Source: Coprinus comatus
Taxonomy: Eukaryota > Basidiomycota > Agaricomycetes > Agaricales > Agaricaceae
DNA length: 64,000 nucleotides
Direction: 5' to 3'
Assembly: GCA_034638255.1 (NCBI GenBank)
Contig: JAWPGT010000023.1
Location: 124,001-188,000 of the forward strand
How positions within the stretch are numbered: the first letter of the stretch is position 1; each line of letters starts with the position of its first letter. The position numbers were made by a program, and so were the translations under genes. The notes beneath the pieces were generated by a model. It was not told the origin of the DNA. It did no database searches and saw nothing but the letters and a program-made list of their open reading frames with translations. This document shows, piece after piece, positions 48,371 through 61,278 of the stretch.

Positions 48371-49308
48371 CTCCCAGCTTGTCAAACCTGGATTAGTGAA
48401 AAATTGAAAAAAGTTCGTTGTGATTCTAGACGTGTAGGGAGAGATGAAGGAGCATTTAGCGACAAGTATGTTTGGAATTAATTCTCTGATAGGACCCATG
48501 GAGGTAATGTTATCCACTAGTAACTGTGTCATTGGAAGAAGTCTGGAAGAAGTACATCGTAAACGCGGGGCGCAGGTTCCGCCATCAATATCATCACGCG
48601 TCGACTACATGCGATGGGTCGTCTACAGTTAACATTAATCAATAATAATCACAAAATGTGCAGAGGAAGAGCTTTTTACAGCGGCTGTAATAGGAAGAGA
48701 TATAGGAAGCTGGAGAACTTACGGGGAGGGAGAGCGTCTATCTTAACCGTGACATACCACATGAAGATGTATTTATCGTTACTTGCCCAATGGTGGACTA
48801 ACATGTCTGATAGTCTCGGTCAATATTATAGTGAATTGTAGTTGCAGAAACCTTATGCACAGCCTTGCATTGATCTGCAAACGGAAATAGTGCGAAACAG
48901 ACAATCTGAGAAAATTATCTACGCCCATAAATAATAAACACTTCAAAAGAAATTTGCGTGTATGATATTTACTTTATATTGCTAATTATAAACATAAGAA
49001 ATCGTAAAAACTGCGTGAAACTTTTTTTGACTTGGACTTGAAGCTTGATATATGAGTATTTGGTACGAGTTATGGACTAGAAAACATTAACACAAAAACA
49101 ACGGAGTGGTGAGACGGAATATCCTCACATATGATACAAGAAACTAAAACATAGAAGAAAAAAAAAGAAAAATCCCCCCCCCCCAGTAACTGATCATACA
49201 CCCAAAAGAAAAGAAAAACGAGAGAAAAACAAAAAGAAAAAAGCAGTAAAACCTTAAACGAAACCCCTCCCCCTCCCCTCCATATCCGTACCCCCCAAAA
49301 AAATTACC
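48371..49308. other. Duplicated promoter remnant, then spacer
   Basis: 48371-48650 is similar, inverted, to the upstream region of the glucosyltransferase gene (21720-22069). The rest to 49308 is AT-rich, with A-rich and C-rich runs near 49150-49290 that belong to the 3' flank of the PP2C gene. No gene seen. Confidence 0.55.
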
Positions 49309-51278
49309 TCACAAAGTCTGAACAACAATAGCCGTATCATCAATCCAACTTCCTTCCATCTGAAGTGTCAAAACCCTACTAACGCTCCTCTTATCATCAC
49401 CCAACATCTCCTAAGCAATCTCAATGCCATATTCCCACTACCTCTAACATCATTTGAATTCCCACTACCACCTCTCAATCCACCACCCTCTCCAATTTCA
49501 CCAAATGACCACATTTCCATCATTCCTCTAGCCCAACTTTCCATTATTCTTACATGTCCTTCTCCAATTCCAATTCCTTCAGTGTTGTTATTATTGTTGG
49601 TACCACCATTACTCTCACACAAATCAACAAACCCATCCGAAGCCAAAACCAAAAAGATCGGTCTCTTAACACTATGTCCCTCATCCCCATCACATACATA
49701 CTTGGCAATATTATCATCCGAAGGTGGAGTAAAAATCAATTTCGGAGGATTCGACCCTCTCAACTTTTTATGAACGATCTCAGGTTTCGAAGTGATATAT
49801 GGAGGTGTTAAATTCCTTTTCAAAAATTCTTCCCAAGGTCCTGTGTTTTTGAATCCTGGGAATAGGTTGTATAAAACTCGACGCGTGAATGAGGGTGGTT
49901 GTTTGAATGGAATGTCGCCTAGACCTAGTGAAAAGAAAGATAATTATCAATATATGTTGCGGTACGCGGAGGTGTTAAGGCGGATGATTTGTGTGATGTG
50001 AATCAAGGGAAACAAGAAACAAGAAAAATCAAGGATCATTGGATCATTTCTTTCTAAAAATAGAATGTGGGGTAAAAAAGCGAGAGAAAAGCAAAAACTC
50101 ACAACGTGTAGGGCAAGAGCACCCAAAACTCTACGATTTATAATACATTCCTCTTCACCAGAATGTTCGTTTCTTATCCTCTCCAACTCTTCATCATTAT
50201 CGCCATTATGGCTAGTTGTAATCACTTCAACTTTCCAATCACTATTTCCATCATCATCCGGGGTTATCAATACTATGTGTGCGTGCGTGTGAGAAGAAGC
50301 CAAAGTTATTAGGTTGAAAGATTGTGTAGAGGATTACGTTTTTGATTAGAGCCAAAAAATGATAAGAAATGGGAAGAATGTAAAAGGGTCGTGATGACTC
50401 ACCTGCTTGACAATCACCCAAATTCGCAACCCACAAATTAACATGCTCCGGATCCACAAGAGCGACAAGAGCAGTAGTGCCATACATACACAATCTAGCC
50501 TTTCTCCAGTTAACACCACCCAAATGTTGATCATTAATGATCCCCCTAATCTCCATATCTGAATACTTCTCCAACGTTTCGATACTTCCTCCAAATAAAT
50601 CCAAAACGTCATGGGCTATCGCGTCGTCGAATGCCATAATTGATTTCGAGAATAAATCACCAATGTATTCTGGCGTTAATTCTTTTTCTGGGTCATTTTG
50701 AAATGCTTCTTCTAGAAACTCGGAAACGATGATAGGAAGATGATAAGCAACGTGTTCGACAGTCACATCACCCAGATGACCTGGAAGAAGCCCGAAAGTC
50801 AGTTGTCATGTTCAATACCAAACAAATGCCCGAGGTAGCCGTTTTGGCACAAAGGTTATATCTTTCTTGGAGATAGCGAACGTGCGTCCCGAGTAGAGGA
50901 TGGGGAGAGGGGATAAGGGCAGAGAAAGGAGGGGAGGGTTGGGGAAACCATATATGTAGACTCACCATCAAAAACCCCTGTCAACGTCCATTTCTTTCCA
51001 CAGATCTCTAATACCTTGACAACATACCTATCCTGCGTTCTCGTCGTAGGACTGGGTTGAAAGTTAACCATATCTGCTCTGAAACCCATCGGTTTATCGA
51101 ACACCACTGAATGAGGTTTTGCCAACTCTCTCAACTCTCTCCAAACTTCAGTCTCGGACAGTATCTGATAGGAACGTGGCCAAGGACCATCTTCAGGGCC
51201 ACATCTTGAACCAGGGATATCCTCGGAATAGGCCCAACTTATTGTAGACTGTGTACGTGTGGCGCGTTTGACTATCAT
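49309..51278 (-). CDS. PP2C-family Ser/Thr phosphatase, two missing bases (about 492 aa)
   Basis: Metal-dependent protein phosphatase, similar to the PDP/Ptc5-like fungal PP2Cs. Exons 51278-50966, 50780-50403, 50272-50103, 49924-49309; introns 185, 130 and 178 bp are long for this window. Motifs: LTGVFDGH (metal Asp, across intron 1), GTTALVALVDPEHVNLWVANLGDCQA, a degraded LTR-x-LGD element across intron 3, LVLASDGFVDL, and WIDDTAIVV at the end. The frame breaks near 50105-50109 (an A missing before CACGT, which restores LTR) and near 49408-49412 (AGGAGATG, restoring LLREMLGDD); each is one missing base. With both, the gene is 493 codons. The ATG at 51278 is the first in frame. Confidence 0.87.
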
Positions 51279-51453
51279 GGTTGTAATTGGGAGGTGAGGG
51301 AGAAGCGGTGTGATGATGATGGGGGATGGGAGCAAAAGGTAAGAAATAAGTTCAAGGGCCAAGCATCCGCCAGACTCTAGCCGGAACCCATACGTACAAT
51401 CCTACGTCGTCAATTCAATTACATTAATAACCAATCAATCACACGTGACTACT

Positions 51454-54400
51454 CTATCTCCGTACAAATGGATTATTCGACTTAAAGTCACCCATCCTCT
51501 CACTTCGAATCGTTCTAGCGTACTTTGCAGCCTCACTGTCCACCCAATTACTCCTAGTACTCCTCAAACTCCTATGCCTAACCGGTTCTCTCGGCTCAGG
51601 TACTCTTCTTCTTTCCCCGGTGATCTCGGAGAAGAGCGACTGATTCCCAATAGTAGTAGTTCTTCTCCAACTCGTAACTCTGCTCATATCATCCTCTCTG
51701 TCTCCATAATAATCAATTACATCCATACTTTCATCCTCTCCCAACCTGTGACTCCTTTTTTCATCTTCTCTAAACCTAGGCAATTCACTTCTTGACCCTT
51801 TCAACGATAATGGTCTTGGAACTTTCGCAGTCCCATTTCTTCTAACCCGAGAAGTGAACATTCTCCTCCACCAAGAATTTCTTAAAACACCTTTATCTCT
51901 AGCCCAATCTCTAGTCTTCACCATTCTCTTCTTCCTCATCCACCTCCTCCAAATCACAACAACAACCAACATAATAAACAACACACCCAAAACCATCAAC
52001 ACAATCTGCCACCATTCCAACTTGTTATTTCCATTCCTATCGGCAGTCGTAGGATCCGAAATCCCATCAATAGGAGGCGATGTACCTCCATTATTGCCGT
52101 TATTGGAATCGGATATCGGTACGATGACAAGTTCATTAAGACAAACGCCTAGCCCTTGAATAGTTTCACAACCATCTTGGCTTCCCACACATTTTCCTTT
52201 CCTTAAAACCTTTCCTTGAGAACAACTTAAACATCTATCATCACCTTTTCCATCACATGTAGCACAATCTCCATCACAACTACTACACGTCCCATTCCCA
52301 TTCCCACCACCACCGAAATCCAAAAATTCGTTTTTGGAACAAGATGCAAGACAACGACCATCTTTGAGTACAGGTCTCTTCGAAGGACAAGAAGTGCATT
52401 GATTGAATTGTGATCCGGAACATGTAGCACAATCACCATGACATGAAAGACATGTTGATGACGACGACGAAGTCGAAGTGAATGTGTTTCGTGGACATGT
52501 TGCTATACATTTGCCTTGAAATGCGAATTGGCTTGAGGAACTGCAAGTTAAACAGAATGTGGCTGAGTCGGTACAAGTTCCACAAGATGAATCGCAAGCT
52601 GTTGATAATAAAATCAGTATTATCTTTTAGGGGGTGAAAAGGTTACACTTACGAAGACAAGTGAGGTTATCTTGAGGTGAGAGAAACGTTCCTAAAGGAC
52701 AACTTTCTACACATTTTCCTTCCGAAAGTACAGATCCAGGTAAACAACCCGTACATTGTACTTGATCAATCGTCGAAGTAGCACTAAATCCTGGAATTTT
52801 GCAACTAGTACACTTCGCAGGACAAGCTAGATCAAAAAAAAACGATAAAGAACATCAATCCCCAAATTCTTTTACAAACAATTTCAAACCAATACTACTA
52901 ACCTTCACATTTACCATTAACGTTATCAGCGACCATCCCATTTGTACCTTGACAAACTCCATCTCCACTTGTACTAACCTCTACACAATTCCCACCAACA
53001 AAATACCTTCCAACAGCACATAAAACACAATCATTCGAACTAACACCAGAACAAGTTCTACAAGCACTAGAACATTGCTTACAACTCGAACTCGAACCAT
53101 CACTAAAACTTCCATCAGGACAAGATTGTCCTGAACTTGTTGGTTGTTTTATGAAATCGCATTTTGTGCTATCCAAGGAGTTGGTTGAAAAACCTTGTTG
53201 ACACGATGTACATGATCCTGTTGTATCTGCACATTTCTCACAACCAGGTTGACAAACTAGAAAGAAAGAAAGAAAGAAGAAGAAGAAAAAAACGCATTAG
53301 AAAATGACGCGTAAAAAAAAAAATCGACGTTACCTTGACAATCCCCAGTACTAGTCAAATAAAACCCATCCTGACATTTCGAACACTTCCCTCCACTCGT
53401 TCCAGTTCCAGAAACACCATCCTGATCTTTCCAACCAGTAATACAACTACAACTCCCATCACTTTTACAAACTCCATTAACACAACCACATTCTTCTGGT
53501 TTACCAACCACCTTTTTCTTCAAACAAATACCCGTTCCTTGTATTCCTTCATCACATTTCTCGCAACTACTATCAGAGCCCGAACCATCACTGGAACTAG
53601 ACCCCAAACCAGGACATGGTTTACATTCCGGTCCGAAATGTCCTGGAGAACATGATTCACATGAACTACCAGTAAATCCCGGTGAACATATACATTGATG
53701 AGTTGTCGGTGAGCAAATACTATTTGATGAACATGTTGGATTACATGTTGTTGAATGAATGTCGATTAACAATAATGATTTCGTCTTCGATTCATCGTTT
53801 CCGTCGGCGGAGGACGAGGAAGAGGAAGAGGAAGAGAAATGAAGTTGATGAACATCCGGTACAGATTCCCAAAACACCACTCTCTCTGAACCAATTCCAC
53901 CAGTACCAGTAGAAACAACCAAAAAAACATCCTCAGAAACACTAAATGAACTAACGTTCATTTCAACACCATCATTAACCTCTCCACTTCCAACATCTTC
54001 AGGATTTTCAGGAAATCCAGAATACCCTGCATTACCAGAATACTTTATATCTTGAAAAATAGTAATTCCAGGACTCATTTTGAAATTTAATGGAAGATCA
54101 CGATTATTATTGAATATGCTTGAAATGTTTGAAAACCCAGAAGAGGATGATGGTGATGAACTGGAAGATGATTCGCTGGAGGTAGAGGATTTAGTGAAAC
54201 GATTGGATTGGTTAAGTAGTTGTGTAATAATTGAGGATTAGTTGTTGTTGTGTATGTTCCTGGTAGAATGTGAAGAATTGGACTTTGTGATGAGGAAGAG
54301 GAGGAAGGGATTTCGAGTGTAGCTCCAAGCGTAAGATTCGTTATACCTTGAATACATTGACCTGCAATGCATACAACGGTTAATGAAGAGTTTGGATTTA

Positions 54401-54547
54401 ATGACTGCGCAGCTGTTTTTTAAAAACGGGTTGTATAAATGAGTATGGTCCTTTGTAAGGTATTGTGAAGAGAGAGAGAAGAGACGTACCAGTTGGATTA
54501 AACAGAATAAAAGGTAGAATAGTAGCAAATATTGTTGAAAAAAGCAT
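51454..54547 (-). CDS. Cysteine-rich single-pass membrane protein (growth-factor-receptor-like), one missing base (about 919 aa)
   Basis: Exons 54547-54490, 54361-53334, 53256-52903, 52826-52653, 52598-51454. Order: signal peptide (MLFSTIFATILPFILF), Ser/Thr-rich segment, an EGF/laminin-like block (CICSPGFTGSSCESCSPGHFGPEC near residue 230), several furin-like Cys repeats of the type C-x2-C-x3-C-x6-C (CHGDCATCSGSQ; CDGDCATCDGKG), one membrane span (WWQIVLMVLGVLFIMLVVVVIW) followed by RRWMRKKR, and a basic and Ser-rich cytosolic tail of about 165 residues. Type I topology. Resembles the fungal 'growth factor receptor domain' proteins of unknown function. One base is missing near 54233-54238, between TTTTNP and SIITQLLNQ. 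It lies 175 bp upstream of the PP2C start, same strand. Confidence 0.87.
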
Positions 54548-57500
54548 GTTTAACGAAATTCTAAGTATCAAGAAAAGGAGAAAAATCCACGAGAGGCCCA
54601 AGCAATAAGAACAAGACAAAGTGTAGTATATCAAGACACAAAAGAAAGATACAGAGCAAGGCTCTATACAAAAGTTCGTAAACAAAAAAGCAAAAGAAAG
54701 CGTTCAATCTAAACGTGTCAAGCAACGCCGGCACGTAGTCAAAAAAAATTGTTCAAATGTTCCAGGGTAATAACAAAAACCCAGGTGGTAGTCGTAGTCG
54801 TCAAGAGGTCGTCTAGCCTTTTTTAAGCAGTATAATGGAAGAGGCGCTGAAGAGACAGTGAAGAGGGGGGTGGGAAAGAAGTCACGGAGGCCAGGTGGTT
54901 CTAATAAGCGCTTGTGTGGACCTTGTGTTGAACCCGCCCATTGTTCCCTTTGTAGCGCATCAGTTTGTCGACGGTAACCCTCTCCTCGTTACTTATTAAC
55001 TTCCATTTTAAACTACAATCAAAATACAATGACCTCGCGAAGAACAAAAAGAAGGAAAAAATATGATCACGTGATCGTTGCGTTAACCGCGAGAATGGAA
55101 GAGGACTAAGAATAGGGGGACTAAGAATAAGTACATGTTGTAACCTTGTACATACTTACGACTCGGAGAATGTGTTTCCAAGCAATGAGGATTATCTCGT
55201 AAAGGTATCTTGTATTTAACACGAAGCTTAAAACTTGAAGGAGTTAAAGTAAAGCTCTGGCACTGGTTTAGTAACTTGCGAATCCACTGGCGCCGAGTCT
55301 TGTTGATCTTGTGACATCAACCCTTTAGCACATGGATGATGGATGAATCACCACAAAGGATGAGCGAAAAAGAGCAAGGCTCTTCAACCGAATAAATCAT
55401 AAAGATGTCTATGTCTAGCCATTGCATTTTCTGGAAACCTCTGTAAGTAATACACTAGTATAACTTCACGAGATTTGGACTAAGCTTCTTGTTGTGGGGA
55501 CAATAGCAGAATTGACTCATAATGAGTCAAGATACCATCTCTTAGTCCGGGGAATCAAGTCGGTGTATAAGGGTGTATACATAGCCTTGTATAACCTCTT
55601 GAACGATTTAGACAACTTCTTAGATATTTGAGACATGTGGAATTGGCACTCCAGCTTCCATATGGCCAGTGATATAGAACCCCCACATGACGGCCAAAAG
55701 AAAGAAGAAAAAAAGATAGCGGAAAGCCGTTGAAGTTTCAAGCGAGTAATAGACTCATTACTATACAAAAGTCTACTATACTGCATCATCCATGATATGA
55801 TGACTACCACCCGGACTTCTTTCTCCGGTGAGAGTCAAATTCGGGTTTTCGATTGAACCTTCAAAAAACAAATATGCAGTCCCGAGGCCCGACCTCCCAG
55901 TACTACCAAGTCCTCTTCTAGCTTTTTTCCAAGACAATCTACTTACCAAATTGTGTGCGCAAGATTGGGTTATTAGGCTTTCTTCATGTATTATCTCTCC
56001 GGCATCTCGTAGGATATGCGAAGTCGGCTTGAGTGGAAGAAAATTAATCAAGGATCGTCGTCGAATACCAAAGAACAAAGCTATGCTAAATCCCCTCGGA
56101 TAACCTCGGATGTCACCAGTAACTGATTGAAGGAAACGAAGAGATCTGCTACTGCAATGCAATAACTTCTATCACTATGATGTTATGCTCTTGGCTGTAA
56201 TTTCATCCAGTTCTTCACGGCAAACATTCTAATCAAATAACCTATCTCCAACTAAGTTTCTCACTATTCTACGTCACTTTACACTTCATAAGTAATACTT
56301 AATTAACGACCCTCGTCTTTATCATATACAACACGGGGTTTTGCTCCTGACTGTATCTGTCAATTTTTTTTTCGTTGACATTGACACTTGAATAGAATAA
56401 AATTGCTCCTTATACCGTGCATTCTTGTGTTCCATAAGTATGTACCACACACACCCTGGAGTGATGATAAGAATTATCTAGCACGACAGTCGAAATGTAC
56501 CTCATGTTAACTTGGAGAAAGACGAATTATCATGGCCTGGGCTAGTGCTTGAAGTGGCTAGCTCCCTTACTACGATGTTTCAAGCTTCTCCAGTATTTCA
56601 ATATCAATACTAAACATTGATGTTGAATTCCTAACATGGTATTATCATCTCCTAAGTGGATAAGCATTCCAAGAAGTAGTTTGACCTATTATATCGAAGT
56701 ATGTAATTGCGCCATTGAGTTCAATTATTAAGCTATGGAGAGCCGTTGGTTGGTATGTATTAAATGTACATTTTCGGACCTTTTCTCGGTATAGCTCTGC
56801 GAATCAGAGTCCAGTGACATATGCGGCAGATAATTTGGCGTAATCCATACGCCGGATCTGCACTTGTTGAATTTCTTCTTTCCCAGTCAAGATTATGTTA
56901 AATTCCTACACTGGCTTACTGCGTATCAGAGGTCCCTTTCCGTTCTTGTTATCTTGAAATGTATTATATGTATTAGCATTTCTGATTCTTTTGAACCGAT
57001 GAGCCCGGAATCAACGGGCCCACCAGGGCCCACCCACATTCAATCTAATTATTCAATTGGTACATGAGAACCAATAATACTTCGAGTACCCCGAAATCTC
57101 TCGAGGATCTCTTTCAGAGCCAAATAACATGATTACATGATACTGGCCTGTGTACTGCTGCTGGTGTACCGCATAACCAAACCACCCGCAATCGCATTTT
57201 GGAAATAATACATATGACGTCAATCATAACAGTACAACTCTCTGCGCTTAATATTTCCTGAATTTGTTGCTCTATCATACAGGTACGATTATACGGTATG
57301 TTGAATTCTGAGATGGTTATTTTCTTCAACCTCAACTCAGAATCTCCGTTGAGCCCGATCCATCCTTTTGCGGAGGTATCTGTTGGCCATCTGGAGTTGT
57401 GGTCTGTTGTGGTAGTATCGAGTTATACCCAAAAGGTAAGGTGCCGAACATTTGAATTTGATCTTGATTCAATTGATCAAACAAGTCTTCGGCAGTGGTT

Positions 57501-60500
57501 AAAAAGAGTAATTCTTGGAATCGCCTTAAGCGTGGGAAGAAATTCAGATCGGGATTTCTACCTAATTCGTCATTGCGTGCACCCACATTGAAGGAACGAT
57601 ATTAATCATTATGCATTCATTTCATAAATCGCTTCCTTCTTAGTCGATTTATTGCCTCTCGGGTGCTTTGTTTGGGGAATGGGAAAGGGATGCATCGATA
57701 AGCTTTGGGAATTCATCGCACCCAAATACACCTTCGGTAACTGAAAAGTTGATAAATTTCAAATTCACAACTACTACCACCGCCAATATAACTGAAACCT
57801 CAGCAGTCAACCATTGTAATTCATTTTTAAACAATATTAGGTCATTGGAAAAATAAATGACCAAGGCGTTGTTGAAATAAATAAATAAATAAAGCCGATA
57901 AGACACATCAGTGAGTGCCGTGACTTGGCTGACTTTTCCTTCATCAAGTGTCCTTCAAAAGAAGTCGAGTTTTGGAAAGCCATAAGTATTGATCTGCGAA
58001 TAAAAAAAATCCCATGGGTAGCGACTCTAAGCGACTTACGCGCACCCAACACAATTATCACTTATTGGCATCTAGTAGGTAATGATCATCATAGGGTCAT
58101 CTTGATCCTAAACACTCGTGTACTTAGTCTACGTGGGATGTGCAAATAATGACAGGATTTTGATCTTATTCTGATCAATAAGAATGTGTTTTCTTGACAA
58201 TGAATGATGAGTTCAGAACTTCCAAAGCTGCAAATTTGAGGAGTCAAATACCCAGATACTGACCGACGATCTTACGTTAAGCGCGGAATGCTCGTCTGCT
58301 ATGGACTGTGAGAACAGAGCTATAGGTAATACACGAAGCTAACTGGTTAACAGAAAAGGGGCGCGTGGGGTGAACGGACATGGGGGGAATTTCCAACTAC
58401 ATCAACTTCCGAATGCGACATAATAGGACATAATCACCTATGATTGGATTTTTTCGTGTACGCCGATGATCATTAGCTACTATATCATCGAGGAAGCGGC
58501 TTGACGAGAGCCCCTCTTGTGCAATATGAAATGTCCCTTGTTTTGAACCTTTCCAAGTTAAAATAGCACACTGCTCTGCCAATAAGCAAACCATCGTGGC
58601 ACGTCACAAATTATCCACTTATTGCACCTAAATTGCACCTAAAGGACTCTCTTCTTTTTTCCTTCCCCATAATATATCACCGAACCTTGCTTTTTTTTCA
58701 AATTTATGACGTCGTCACCGCATCGCTAACACTTGGTACAGGTTAGACTCGAATACACGGGTCTTTCGAGCAACAACAGCCTCTGTCCCCCTTACGTTCG
58801 ATAAATTCACCATTTCAAATTTATTCGATCGACCAACTCAAGTCTGTCCCCCTTAGTTCACGAGAGTCAGCTGCTAAAACCAATATTTCCTTCCCAAACT
58901 TTCATCCTAACTCTCCTCGAGTAATAGTAAACATCGTGACAACCCTGATGTGCTGAGTTGGTGAATCGATATGACTCTATTTGACTTGTCAATTTAACCC
59001 GATTTCGATTCCTTCCACTAAGGGTTATTGTACTTTCCCTGAGGACTAAAGAATCTTTTCCCGAGAACCCCCCCCCCCCAAATTTGCTTTAGTCTCGAGG
59101 ACGGCTTCTTTTCTTACTTTTTAGCCGAAGAACTCGAAACTGGTACTAGCTTAACTTCTCCTCATCCCTATACTGAGATCATTTCGGGGTTCCCAATTCC
59201 GAAACATCCTCGAGACATTCATGATTTCAAAACCATCATCATATAAGGATCTCGCCTAGTCTTGCCGCATATCTCATTTGGCCATACGTACTGTCAGTTA
59301 GATAAAGAGCTTATTCAATGTTTAATGAACTACTACCATCGTTCACATGGTTCGACCTTGGTTCTCGAGATTCCGACAACATTGAACAATAAAAACTATG
59401 TCGTCTCCGACGCTATTCATTCCCCCAACCCAGTACCAAGGGTTTTACCTCTCCCAGTCACCGTGTCAACTTTTTCTTTCTTTTTAAAATACATTCTCCG
59501 TTTCCGCTTCCCGTTGAACCCTCGATTGTCTCTCTCTAATCACCAAAAATAGGTTTCTCTTGATATGTCCGATGATCATATACCGATGATCGTCGTACCC
59601 CAGAACCCTTTTTCCAAGAAAAATGTTATGGATGTCATGAAGTTGCGATATCTCGATTATTCCATCTAATCTGCCGAAAAATGCCGCATCTTTTTTTTGT
59701 TTTTGTTTTTGTTGTTATTATTGTTGTTTTTTGTTTGAACTTTATCTTGAGATGAGAAGAACCTTGTTTTTCTTTCTTTGTTGTCCTCCTGTATCTGAAA
59801 AACAGGTAGTCCTAGGATCTTCCTTATACGACGAATACCATTTCAAATAAAACACCAGACTTCCATCAAGTTTCCAGTCATCTGAGCTAATTAATTACTT
59901 CGGGGCTACAACTCATGGATCGGATAACCTCTTGCTACACGCTCACTCATTGAAATCACTCAGAACTTTATAGGGTACATGTCAACTGTATCGTAATGAT
60001 CTACCACTAATAAGTTAAGTTTAATATTAGCACCGCCATAACACAACCGTCTCACAAACTTGGTAGAGTGAAAATAAATTTTATGATCTTAAGTCCAAAC
60101 ACTCGTGAGTTTCTCGTTCGATACTTGTCAGGTGGCCACTGACATCAGTTTATATGTATATATGGAATTAATTGAATCTCATGGAGTTGAGTTAACGACG
60201 GGGGTTGCAATGTTAAAAGTTAAAGGGGCGTGTCATAAAATGTCAAAATTCTTCAAGCACACGAACAAACGACTACCGATTCAGACGGGTAGCTTACACC
60301 TGTACGTACTATACGTTGTGACTGTCTCTTTCTCACTAAACCCATTGACCAATCAAAATAATTCTTTGTCTCCTTCGAGTACTTTTGAGAGGAACTACTT
60401 CAACCCTGACCAATCATGTGCCAGTCCGTCTTTACCAAGTTAAGTAATTGCAAAGGACGAGCTACATACACAAACATAGAACGAATCAACAGAGGTGATA

Positions 60501-61278
60501 GGTATATGTAGTAAGCTTGACACGTCGAGAGCGCCCGTAACCCATTTGCTCGCTAATTATCCGCATCGCAGACACTAGTGTTGCTGTGCGATGATTGGTA
60601 GAGCCACCGAGAACCAATATGAGAATGTGAGCTCCCACATCTCGGCTGAGTAAACGAAATTGATGTGTAACTTTTTGAGAACAAAGAAAGCAAAATCGTA
60701 TTTACACACGGTGGCACATAAAAAGCAAGGAGACTACAGAGATGTTACAGGTTTTACAGATTTTCCAAACAAAAAGGTCCATGGGTACAGAGATAATCGA
60801 GAAAAGTCCGCAGAGAATTATTGGTTAATGGCGACAGTGGGCAATATCTAATAAGGAAGCTAGTCAGTATACGTTGGAAGGATCAAGGTTGGATGTAGAA
60901 AGATCAGAATAAAAGGCAATCTAAGTTTGTCTCCATTAAGGATCAGAACAGGTCTGATAGATAATCATCACATAAAGTTTCTTGTTCCAAGGGAGGTAGC
61001 AGAATAATAGGGTACAAATACTCACAAGGAATATAGAACGCAGGGATCGATTTATTAGCGAGTATGGAATTCGATGCTGAGAAAGGAGAAAATTAGTATG
61101 CAGTTTAACATAGATGAATGGAGCACGAAGGGATCAGAAAAAAAAAGGCAATATTCATTTGTCCTCAATAACCAGAAGATTTCGGAACAGGTCTGAATAT
61201 ATTTCATCGAGAGGGGAAAAGAGGGAGCAAACTCACTATTAAGTGAAATAAAAGACGCAGGCGGCGAGAACAGGATTC
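54548..61278. other. 6.7 kb without a recognisable gene
   Basis: The largest gene-free stretch of the window. Short frames exist (for example 55828-56103 plus, 55776-56162 minus, 57332-57586 minus) but none shows a domain or consistent splicing. It contains a perfect 9-bp-arm palindrome at 55512-55530, a T-rich tract near 59690-59735 and C-runs near 59070. It may hold decayed transposon DNA or non-coding RNA genes that cannot be identified by eye. Confidence 0.5.
55512..55530. repeat. Palindrome containing two Gcn4/AP-1-type half sites
   Basis: TTGACTCAT-A-ATGAGTCAA: perfect 9-bp arms around one base. Each arm has TGACTCA, the bZIP (Gcn4/AP-1) core. No gene start lies close by. Confidence 0.7.

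Noticed and set aside
55500..56162. Nuclear mitochondrial DNA insert or transposase gene
   Set aside because: Two overlapping frames looked gene-like but carry no motif I can name and the base composition is not mitochondrial.
57332..57586. Minus-strand frame of 84 residues with amphipathic helix-like sequence
   Set aside because: Too short and isolated; no splice partners found, so not called as a gene.
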